DNA of 9,540 bases from JAJFVC01 sp039698075 (GTDB taxonomy: Bacteria; Planctomycetota; Planctomycetia; Pirellulales; Thermoguttaceae), in NCBI GenBank assembly GCA_039698075.1, contig JBDKTJ010000143.1, forward strand, positions 1-9,540, given 5' to 3'. Below are positions 1 through 5,719 of this stretch, piece after piece (within the stretch, counting starts at the first letter, position 1; the number at the start of each line of letters is the position of its first letter). A program made the translations under genes and the position numbers. The notes under the pieces are model-generated. The model made no database searches, was not told the DNA's origin, and saw only the letters and a program-made list of their open reading frames with translations.

Positions 1-27
1 CAGTGCGGGACTTTTGTCCTGCGGTCG

Positions 28-265
28 TCAGTGGTGCATGAACGTGCCGTTGCGGCCTTCCGATCGGACAGCACGCCCGGCAAACTCGGCCACCAACCGA
101 GCTAAGGGGAAAGTCCAACCAACTTTCGGCAAGCCAATCGGGCAGCGTTCGCTCGAACAGCCTGTCCATCAGAAAAAAATTACGCTTGCCGAGACTTTTC
201 ACATCAACGTGTAGTGAGAGGTTTTCGTGACGGCCCTGTTGGATGGCCACTCTATGTGTCATCAT
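28..265 (-). pseudogene. Possible decayed or frameshifted ORF, unidentified
   Basis: I do not recognise this protein. On the minus strand, a frame beginning at ATG 265 (or at GTG 202 or ATG 169) stays open to the left window edge. Its first part reads like a real protein (for example RLFERTLPDWLAESWLDFPL), but from about position 105 it becomes rich in Cys, Arg and Pro. From that point a neighbouring minus frame looks coding instead (ARLVAEFAGRAVRSEGRNG) and ends at a TGA at 30-28. The switch falls near a run of four C, so one indel could have split a single gene. No convincing ribosome site is visible. It could equally be a chance open frame in an intergenic stretch. The + strand ORF at 14-214 looks like its shadow. 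Confidence 0.22.
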
Positions 266-298
266 AACCATTATACGAAGTATTCCATCCAGGGGGTG

Positions 299-326
299 TT
301 GAATCATCACGGCCTGTGGCTATACT
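299..326 (+). promoter_or_regulatory. Candidate sigma70 promoter for cas3
   Basis: A TTGAAT hexamer (299-304) and a TATACT hexamer (321-326) are 16 bp apart, matching the -35 and -10 consensus at 4/6 and 5/6 bases. Transcription would begin near 333, about 65 nt before the preferred cas3 start at 398. It lies inside the longer reading of cas3 (GTG 227), so if it is real the longer start cannot be used from this transcript. Confidence 0.35.
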
Positions 327-397
327 GGCAGTCGCTTCCTCTGACGAACCATCGATTCATGTTGCGGTGGCGGGCGGTGCCGGAAAGCTGTGCTCCA

Positions 398-2788
398 ATG
401 GCAACGGATGACCGATTTTTTTCCAAGGATCCATGGGGCCATTCCGAAAATGCTTTTGGCGAGGCGGAACCGCTTGACGTGCATTTGAACGCGGTGGCCG
501 CTCAATGCGAACGGTTCGCCGAATTCTTTGGCTGCGGTGACGAAGGACGGGCATGCGGTCTGCTTCACGATCTCGGTAAGCTGGGCGAGCCGGCACAGCG
601 TCGCATTCAACAGGGGAAAGGCCGGGGCATCGATCATTGGTCCTTCGGCGCCCATCGTGCGATCACTCGATATGGAAACGAGAGCATTGCGGCCGCCGTC
701 GCCATTCTTGCCCATCATCAAGGTCTCGAACGACTGGACAGCGACAAGGAACACTGGGAAAAGCTGGGACGTCTTACCCCGTGGCGTCAATGGCTCGAAG
801 ACCATCATCGCACGCTTTCGGAAGTGTCGTCTGATCGCGCCGACGCCTGGCTTGCATCGCACGGCCTCGTCCCGCCCGAGTCGCTACGGTCGATCTGTCC
901 ACGGAAACGCATGCTTGCCGGTGAGCAAGCGGCCGTCATGGCCGACGTTCGAATGCTGTTTTCGGCATTGGTTGACGCCGACTTTCTGGAGACCGAGGCC
1001 CACTTCAACGCTCCTGCGCCGGGCACACGCTATGAGCGACCGCATGCGCCGCCGTTGCGTCCCAAACAGGCGCTGTGGCACGTGCTGCGTCACATCGAAC
1101 AGTGTCGGCAACGCTCGCAAGCCACCGAGCCGGTGATCGCCATGCGAGACGACTTGCTCGCCGCGTGTCGTGCCGCAGCCAGCCAGCCACAGGGAGTCTT
1201 CACGCTTTCCGCTCCAACCGGCGCCGGCAAAACGCTGGCCATGCTGGCCTTTGCGCTGGAACATGCCGTGCGGCATTCGTTGCGCCGCATCGTGCTGGTT
1301 CTCCCCTATCTGTCGATCATTGAACAGACAGCCCGAGTCTATCGCAATATCTTTGAATCGCAAGAGGCGAGAGATGACGGATTGGGTCCGCAATATATTT
1401 TGGAGCACCACAGCCTGACGCTTGGGCCCAGTCTGGAACAAAGCGACGAAGAGAACCACCAGCTTGCCATTGCCCGTCTTTTGACCGAGAACTGGGACGC
1501 GCCGATCGTCATCACCACGAGTGTGCAGTTCTTCGAGTCGCTCTTCTCCAATCGTCCGTCGGCTTGCCGCAAATTGCATCGCCTCGCTCAGAGCGTAGTG
1601 CTTTTTGACGAGGTGCAAACGTTTCCGAAAGAGTTGGCGATTCCCACTTTGGCCACCGTGGGGCGTTTGGCCGAGCGACACGGCTGCACGACCGTTTTTG
1701 CCACAGCCACGCAGCCCGCATTTACGCATTTCGACTGTCATGTGAAGCAGGTGGGCGGTCCCGGTTGGCAGCCGCACGAGATAGCGCCCGCCGCACTGAA
1801 TCTGTTCGAACGAGCACGGCGCACGACGGTTCATTGGCCGCAGCCGAACGAACAAACGACGTGGCCGGAGCTTGGCGAACGACTTGCCCGACACGATCGG
1901 ACTTTGTGCATTGTCAATCTAAAACGGCATGCAAGCTGCTTGGTCGAGTTGATGAAGGACAAGGTTGATCCGTTAAGCCTCTTTCATTTGTCGACCAACT
2001 TGTGCCCGGCGCACCGCGAAAAAGTTCTTGCCAAAGTGCGTCAACGGCTCGAGGACACGGCGGGGGGGCCGTGCCGGCTGATTGCCACGCAGTGCGTCGA
2101 GGCGGGCGTGGACCTCGATTTTCCCGCCGTGTATCGAGCCATGGGGCCCTTGGAGGCGATCGCTCAAGCGGCCGGACGATGCAATCGCAACGGGCGTCAG
2201 GCTCGTGGCGACGTTTATGTGTTTCGACCCGATCCGTCGAGTGACGGCCACGGCCAAGCCTCGTTGTATCCCCCCGGCGGTTACCAACAAGCGGCGGCGC
2301 GAACCGAAGGACTTTTGAACCTCGGAGCGATCGACATTGACGCCCCAGAGACTTTCGCTCAGTACTATCGCGGGCTTTACGCCCTGAGCGACTTTACAAA
2401 AACGGACATCGTCAACGCGGTGCTCGATCTCGATTTTGCAAAGGTTGCCGAGTTGTATCACCTGATCAGTCAGCGAGTCGTGAACTTGGTCGTGCCCTAC
2501 GATCGCCAATTATTCCAAAGTCTTCGCAAGGAAGCTTTTGAGGATGGCCTTTCGAGCGAGTGGATTCGCCGTGCGAGACCCTTGGCCGTGGCGGTCTACG
2601 GTACGGGCGAACGTTTGACGGGGGCGGCCGACCCTGTCCCGCTGCCTGATCGGAACGCACGGTGTCGCGGCCGTAGCGACGCGGATGTCTCCGACGAATG
2701 GTTTTTCTTGCGTGACGATGATGCGGATTGCTATGACAAAACGCTCGGTTTGAAGGAACTCCCATCGGCTTGGGGGTGGATTGCATAA
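398..2788 (+). CDS. cas3: CRISPR-associated nuclease/helicase Cas3, type I-C, with N-terminal HD domain
   Basis: Cas3 is the effector that Cascade recruits to an R-loop; it nicks and then unwinds and shreds the non-target strand. The 796-residue product has an N-terminal HD nuclease domain (about 1-220): H15 in WGHS, H57-D58 in LLHDLGK, H80/H86, H106-H107 in LAHHQG, and D194. An SF2 helicase follows: Walker A SAPTGAGKT (271-279), DEVQ (404-407), FATAT (434-438), motif V TQCVEAGVDLDF (564-575) and motif VI QAAGRCNRNG (590-599). The length fits I-C Cas3 proteins of about 800 residues. I chose ATG 398 because homologous Cas3 proteins begin just before the WGHS-like motif and GGAAAG lies 10 nt upstream. 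The frame is open back to GTG 227 (853 residues, GAGAGG 5 nt upstream), but the extra 57 residues are rich in His and Trp and unlike Cas3. It is separated from the rest of the cas genes by 272 bp and probably transcribed on its own. Confidence 0.97.
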   Translation: MATDDRFFSKDPWGHSENAFGEAEPLDVHLNAVAAQCERFAEFFGCGDEGRACGLLHDLGKLGEPAQRRIQQGKGRGIDHWSFGAHRAITRYGNESIAAAVAILAHHQGLERLDSDKEHWEKLGRLTPWRQWLEDHHRTLSEVSSDRADAWLASHGLVPPESLRSICPRKRMLAGEQAAVMADVRMLFSALVDADFLETEAHFNAPAPGTRYERPHAPPLRPKQALWHVLRHIEQCRQRSQATEPVIAMRDDLLAACRAAASQPQGVFTLSAPTGAGKTLAMLAFALEHAVRHSLRRIVLVLPYLSIIEQTARVYRNIFESQEARDDGLGPQYILEHHSLTLGPSLEQSDEENHQLAIARLLTENWDAPIVITTSVQFFESLFSNRPSACRKLHRLAQSVVLFDEVQTFPKELAIPTLATVGRLAERHGCTTVFATATQPAFTHFDCHVKQVGGPGWQPHEIAPAALNLFERARRTTVHWPQPNEQTTWPELGERLARHDRTLCIVNLKRHASCLVELMKDKVDPLSLFHLSTNLCPAHREKVLAKVRQRLEDTAGGPCRLIATQCVEAGVDLDFPAVYRAMGPLEAIAQAAGRCNRNGRQARGDVYVFRPDPSSDGHGQASLYPPGGYQQAAARTEGLLNLGAIDIDAPETFAQYYRGLYALSDFTKTDIVNAVLDLDFAKVAELYHLISQRVVNLVVPYDRQLFQSLRKEAFEDGLSSEWIRRARPLAVAVYGTGERLTGAADPVPLPDRNARCRGRSDADVSDEWFFLRDDDADCYDKTLGLKELPSAWGWIA

Positions 2789-2819
2789 AAAAGCACACGA
2801 TGGAATGGATACGGTCATC

Positions 2820-2862
2820 AATAGAAAAGCCCTGCAAAAAGTCATTTAACCTCTTGCAGGGC
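2820..2862 (-). terminator. Rho-independent terminator of the minus-strand crRNA-like RNA
   Basis: GCCCTGCAA (2829-2837) and TTGCAGGGC (2854-2862) form a perfect 9-bp stem with a 16-nt loop. Read on the minus strand, the stem is followed by TTTTCTATT (2828-2820), a fair U-tract. Read on the + strand it is followed by AACCAG, so it does not look like a terminator for cas3. Its first stem base lies exactly 33 nt after the lone repeat, one spacer length away, where the next repeat hairpin would sit in an array. It may both end the transcript and act as the 3' hairpin of a crRNA-like RNA. Confidence 0.6.
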
Positions 2863-2944
2863 AACCAGTTAAGGCACGCATGAACTTAAAAAACTGTTTC
2901 AATCCACGCCCGCGCGTAACGGGCGCCCCAAATAACTATTGACA
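2821..2944 (-). ncRNA. crRNA-like Cas-regulating RNA (CreR-type): degenerate repeat, spacer-like segment, terminator
   Basis: Seen: on the minus strand, a 32-nt degenerate CRISPR repeat (2927-2896) is followed by a 33-nt segment (2895-2863) and a hairpin with a T-tract (2862-2820). The segment begins AGTTTTTTAAGTTCAT. It matches the start region of the cas5c operon promoter (2974-2989) at 14 of 16 bases, differing only at positions 6 and 12. Known: in other CRISPR systems, crRNA-like RNAs made from one or two degenerate repeats (CreA and CreR types) guide Cascade with a short seed match to repress a toxin or the cas promoter without DNA cleavage. Inferred: Cas5c would process this RNA at the intact 3' repeat handle, and the loaded Cascade would sit on the cas5c promoter. 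When array crRNAs are scarce, more Cascade would be available for this guide, giving feedback. The 5' end near 2944 depends on a weak promoter call. No toxin-sized ORF is nearby, which favours the CreR over the CreTA arrangement. The transcript has not been shown to exist. Confidence 0.65.
2896..2927 (-). repeat. Solitary degenerate CRISPR repeat, opposite in orientation to the main array
   Basis: Read on the minus strand, this differs from the array repeat at only 3 of 32 positions: T2 to G, C10 to T and A15 to G. The hairpin survives, because CGCCCGT (3-9) still pairs with GCGGGCG (15-21) using one U-G wobble at the top of the stem. The 11-nt 3' handle TGGATTGAAAC is unchanged. The bases needed for Cas5c cleavage and for seating the handle in Cascade are therefore kept, while the changes fall in the stem top, loop and 5' edge. 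There is no second copy within a spacer length on either side, so it is not an ordinary array. Confidence 0.9.
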
Positions 2945-2967
2945 GGATACCTTATAGACGATACAAT
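2939..2967 (+). promoter_or_regulatory. Strong sigma70 promoter of the cas5c-cas8c-cas7c-cas4-cas1-cas2 operon
   Basis: A perfect -35 (TTGACA, 2939-2944) is followed after exactly 17 bp by TACAAT (2962-2967), 5/6 to the -10 consensus. Transcription should start near A2974, giving a leader of about 87 nt before cas5c. No other good promoter is visible between cas3 and cas5c on the + strand. The expected start coincides with the first base of the 16-bp match to the crRNA-like RNA, so Cascade bound there would cover the -10 edge and start site. Confidence 0.75.
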
Positions 2968-2979
2968 TACGTCAGTTTA
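2951..2979 (-). promoter_or_regulatory. Weak candidate promoter for the crRNA-like RNA
   Basis: On the minus strand, TATAAG (2956-2951) is 5/6 to the -10 consensus. The hexamer 17 bp upstream, TAAACT (2979-2974), is only 3/6 to the -35. It would start RNA near 2944, about 17 nt before the degenerate repeat. If used, it lies face to face with the operon promoter, and its -35 falls inside the Cascade target, so both directions would be repressed together. The call is weak. Confidence 0.25.
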
Positions 2980-2989
2980 TTAAGGTCAT
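2971..2989 (+). promoter_or_regulatory. Putative Cascade operator: partial protospacer at the cas5c transcription start
   Basis: AGTTTATTAAGGTCAT (2974-2989) is read on the same strand as the spacer-like segment of the minus-strand RNA and matches its first 16 bases except at positions 6 (A for T) and 12 (G for T). Matching collapses from position 17 on. The three bases before it are GTC, where the usual I-C PAM is TTC, so the last two PAM bases agree and the first does not. A seed-only match of this size is what is known to allow Cascade binding without Cas3 cleavage. The operator role is inferred. Confidence 0.6.
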
Positions 2990-3060
2990 AACAATCAACA
3001 GCAAGGCCAGTATTACCTCTTCGCGTCTAATCTCAAAATCTATTTAGGAGGCTACAAGAA

Positions 3061-3858
3061 ATGATTGTACCTAAATTTCGGCCTCAAACCATCGAAGCCT
3101 GGGGCGAATTCGCATGTTTTAGCATGCCGGCCGCCAAGGCGGAGCGATTCAGCTATGCCGCGCCGACGCCATCAGCCGTCCGTGGTATTTTCGATGCAAT
3201 CTACTGCAAACCGCCGGAGTTCCGCTGGCAGGTCGATCGGATCGAGATCTTGAATCCCATCCGGTACATCGCGCTCCGTCGTAATGAAACGAAAGAAAAA
3301 GCGTCGGAGAACGCCATCCAAAAATGGATGAAAGGGACGGCCGAACCGGAGCCCATCATGGCCGACGCCGACGTTTCCTACTGGGGCAGCGATCAGCGCG
3401 GCCGTACGCAGCGTCAAACGATGGCGCTGCGCGATGTCCATTACCGGCTTACCGCCCATGTTGTCCCCCGGCCCGATTTCGAGGGGCGAATCCAAGGGAT
3501 CGAATCGCAGTTTCGCCGTCGCGCCGGCCAAGGCAAATGCGTTTGGCAGCCGTCGTTCGGGTGTCGTGAGATGCCGGCGTATTTTCGGCTGGTCGAACCT
3601 GGCGAACCGCCCGCTGCGCCCGAGCCCATTTCGAGGGACCTTGGTTGGATGCTCTATGACGTTTTCGACCTTGCGACTGACAACCACGCGAAAATTCGTG
3701 ACAAAGAAGGACGCTGGAAGCCCAATGGCTGGAAGGCTGTTCAATCGGCCATCAGCGTGTTTCGGGCCGTGATCCACGACGGCGTGCTTACGGTGCCGCC
3801 GTACGAGGACGAGTCCGTCCGTCGCGCAACCGATGAGGAGGTGGGCCATGCTGTGTGA
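3061..3858 (+). CDS. cas5c: Cas5c (Cas5d), crRNA-processing endoribonuclease and Cascade subunit, type I-C
   Basis: In type I-C, which lacks Cas6, Cas5c cuts the array transcript at the 3' base of each repeat stem and stays on the 5' handle of the crRNA. The 265-residue RAMP-fold protein carries the family's FSYAAPTPSAVRGIFDAIYCKP stretch in two halves: SYAAPTPSAVRG at 31-42 and AIYCKP at 46-51. Y48 corresponds to the catalytic tyrosine known from the Bacillus halodurans protein. The other catalytic residues should lie in or near LRDVHY (123-128); I cannot assign them by eye. The glycine-containing RRRAGQGK stretch (152-159) fits the RAMP loop. The start is decided by a strong AGGAGG (3046-3051), 9 nt upstream of ATG. 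It is the first gene of the operon and overlaps cas8c by 11 nt. Confidence 0.95.
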   Translation: MIVPKFRPQTIEAWGEFACFSMPAAKAERFSYAAPTPSAVRGIFDAIYCKPPEFRWQVDRIEILNPIRYIALRRNETKEKASENAIQKWMKGTAEPEPIMADADVSYWGSDQRGRTQRQTMALRDVHYRLTAHVVPRPDFEGRIQGIESQFRRRAGQGKCVWQPSFGCREMPAYFRLVEPGEPPAAPEPISRDLGWMLYDVFDLATDNHAKIRDKEGRWKPNGWKAVQSAISVFRAVIHDGVLTVPPYEDESVRRATDEEVGHAV

Positions 3859-5638
3859 ACTTGTGGAATACAGCAAACATCATGGGTTGGCCGGGCCCGG
3901 CTTTACGCCGAAGACGGTCAAATGGGCGATTCAGGCAACTGCCAACGGATGCTTAATGGGTGCCGTCCCACTGGGCGACTTGTCCGACAAGAAGAATCTG
4001 GGCCGTGAGTTTGCCGTTTGCCCCGAAACCTCCGGCATGAACGCCGGCGGCAAGAGCCACTTTCTGGTTGAAACGCTCGAGACAGTATTGCTGATGTGTA
4101 AGGACGAGAAAAAACGTCCGGCCTTTGAGGCAAAACACGCTTTCTTTGTGCAACAACTGCGCGACGCCACTCCCGTTTGCCGCGAGATGGGCATTTTCGC
4201 CGATCTCATCGAGGACGAAGCCAGTCGTGCCCGAATGATCGAGCAGTTACAACAATTCAAGGCCAAGCCGACCGACAAGATCACGCTGATGATCGAGGAA
4301 CGTGATCCCCCGTTTCTGGTCGACGACCCGGTCTGGCACGCATGGTGGGACAACTATCGCACAACGCTTGGCAAGGCATCCGAGGATGCGGCGAAACCGA
4401 AGACGCGCCGTTCGACAAAACAAGCCGCCGTGCGGATGCGTTGCTTTGTCACAGGCGAAATGGTCGAGCCGGCCGCGACGCATCCGAAGATCACCGAATT
4501 GGCCGACGTGGGCGCTTCGGCGATGGGGGCTTCGCTGGTGTCATTTGATAAGGACTCGCTTTGCTCCTACGGCTTGTCGCAGTCGGCCAACGCCGCGATG
4601 TCCGAGGCGTCGGCGGCCGCTTATCGGGCCGCGCTGAACCAGATCCTCGCCGATCGGGGGCATCGGCTGGCCGGTGCCAAAGTGGCCTATTGGTTCGACA
4701 AAAAAGTGCCGGAGGTATACGATCCCGGCAAGCCGCTCTTCAGTCTGTCCGACGAGGATTCGGACGGCAAACAGGACGAACGCAACGCGTTGGCCAAACT
4801 CCGCGAATTGCTCGATGCGATTCGATCGGGCAAGATACCGGAATTTGCCGAGAACAACCACTACTACGCGCTGACGCTCTCCGGCAATGGAGGGCGTGTT
4901 GTGATCCGCGACTGGATGACGGGCTCTTTCAAAGAGTTTCTTGAAAACGTCGTCGGCTGGTTCGACGATCTGGCGATCGTCAATCGTCGGGGCGACGGGC
5001 TCGCGCCAACGCCCAAGTTTATGGCTGTTCTTGGCGGCCTCGTACGCGATCTGAAAGATGTGCCGGGTCCGTTGGCCGCTTCCATGTGGGCCGCGGCCGT
5101 CCACCATCGACCGATGCCGCGAACCGCCCTGGCTCGAGCCATCGATCGGGCACGCATCGACGTCATCGCCGACAATCCGCCCAACCATGCCCGAATGGGC
5201 TTCCTCAAGGCTTACCACAAACGCATAGGAGATACACACATGACCGAGTACTTGAACGAGAATCACCCGAGCAAGGCCTACCAATGCGGCCGGTTGATGG
5301 CCGTTTTGGCCAATCTGCAATACGCGGCGTTGGGCGACGTCGGCGCTGGCCTGGTCCAGCGATACTACGCGGCCGCCAGCGCTACGCCGGCATTGGTGCT
5401 CGGACGTCTGACCCGGCTCAGCCAGTTTCATCTTGGCAAACTCGGGAAAGAGAAAAAAGGCTTGGCGATCACGTTGGACCGGCAGATCGCAGACATTTGG
5501 GCAAAAATTAAAGATAGTCTGCCCAGAACGCTTTCGCTCGACGATCAAAGTCTTTTCGCGATGGGCTTTTATCAACAGAAGGCCCAGCGATTCGATGGTA
5601 AGGCGGCGGATGGCGAGAAATCCGATGCGGCCGAGTAG
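3848..5638 (+). CDS. cas8c: Cas8c (Csd1), large subunit of type I-C Cascade
   Basis: Cas8c is the Cascade large subunit. It recognises the PAM, helps open the target DNA and docks Cas3. The 596-residue protein shows Csd1-family features: the N-terminal LVEYSKHHGLAGPGF stretch, CFVTGE (199-204), a following block with LVSFDKDSLCSYGLSQSANA, LTLSGNGGRVVIRDW (342-356), and an alpha-helical C-terminal domain. I chose ATG 3848 over ATG 3833 because AGGAGG (3836-3841) sits 6 nt upstream and MLCELVEY matches the usual family N-terminus. It overlaps the end of cas5c by 11 nt, implying coupled translation. Its last 132 codons also encode Cas11c. An 81-nt gap separates it from cas7c. Confidence 0.95.
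   Translation: MLCELVEYSKHHGLAGPGFTPKTVKWAIQATANGCLMGAVPLGDLSDKKNLGREFAVCPETSGMNAGGKSHFLVETLETVLLMCKDEKKRPAFEAKHAFFVQQLRDATPVCREMGIFADLIEDEASRARMIEQLQQFKAKPTDKITLMIEERDPPFLVDDPVWHAWWDNYRTTLGKASEDAAKPKTRRSTKQAAVRMRCFVTGEMVEPAATHPKITELADVGASAMGASLVSFDKDSLCSYGLSQSANAAMSEASAAAYRAALNQILADRGHRLAGAKVAYWFDKKVPEVYDPGKPLFSLSDEDSDGKQDERNALAKLRELLDAIRSGKIPEFAENNHYYALTLSGNGGRVVIRDWMTGSFKEFLENVVGWFDDLAIVNRRGDGLAPTPKFMAVLGGLVRDLKDVPGPLAASMWAAAVHHRPMPRTALARAIDRARIDVIADNPPNHARMGFLKAYHKRIGDTHMTEYLNENHPSKAYQCGRLMAVLANLQYAALGDVGAGLVQRYYAAASATPALVLGRLTRLSQFHLGKLGKEKKGLAITLDRQIADIWAKIKDSLPRTLSLDDQSLFAMGFYQQKAQRFDGKAADGEKSDAAE
5240..5638 (+). CDS. cas11c: Cas11c, small subunit of type I-C Cascade, made from an internal start within cas8c
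   Basis: Known: type I-C systems make their small subunit by internal translation of cas8c, giving a helical protein of about 120-130 residues that lines the belly of Cascade and stabilises the non-target strand. Seen: an in-frame ATG at 5240 (codon 465 of cas8c) has AGGAG (5227-5231) 8 nt upstream, a strong ribosome site inside a coding region. It yields 132 residues beginning MTEYLNENHPSKAYQCGRL, followed by the GRLMAVLANLQ helix typical of this family, and shares the cas8c stop codon. The lysine-rich middle (LGKLGKEKKG) fits nucleic-acid contact. The last 15 or so residues are charged and probably disordered. Confidence 0.85.
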   Translation: MTEYLNENHPSKAYQCGRLMAVLANLQYAALGDVGAGLVQRYYAAASATPALVLGRLTRLSQFHLGKLGKEKKGLAITLDRQIADIWAKIKDSLPRTLSLDDQSLFAMGFYQQKAQRFDGKAADGEKSDAAE

Positions 5639-5719
5639 TTGTGCAAACGGTTCTATGAGGTTCCTCGTTTTGTATCCGTACTGAAATTTGTCACTGTCTT
5701 TCATGGAGATAACCTAATA

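Noticed and set aside
14..214. 66-residue + strand ORF before cas3
   Set aside because: Arg/Ser/Pro-rich composition, no ribosome site, and it looks like the complement of the minus-strand frames.
271..283. TTATACGAAGTAT resembles one arm of a loxP site
   Set aside because: Only one arm is present, with no inverted partner at the required spacing and no recombinase gene nearby; taken as chance.
2786..2862. Terminator for cas3 on the + strand
   Set aside because: The 9-bp hairpin has no T-tract on its + strand 3' side; the T-tract is on the minus strand only.
2830..2865. A full second degenerate repeat after the spacer-like segment
   Set aside because: Only the first seven bases resemble the repeat; the rest, including the handle, do not align. 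It is described as a terminator instead.
2879..2941. 20-codon + strand ORF (ATG 2879) running through the degenerate repeat
   Set aside because: Its FNPRPRVTG core is simply the translation of the reverse I-C repeat, a common artefact; the lone-repeat RNA explains the sequence better.
2928..3060. A toxin gene, as in CreTA toxin-antitoxin RNA pairs
   Set aside because: No ATG-led + strand frame exists between the promoter and cas5c, and the minus-strand ATG at 2989 gives only five codons, so the RNA has no toxin to guard.
320..5704. Long minus-strand ORFs opposite cas3, cas5c and cas8c (up to 387 codons)
   Set aside because: They mirror strongly supported cas genes in GC-rich sequence and show no recognisable domains or ribosome sites.
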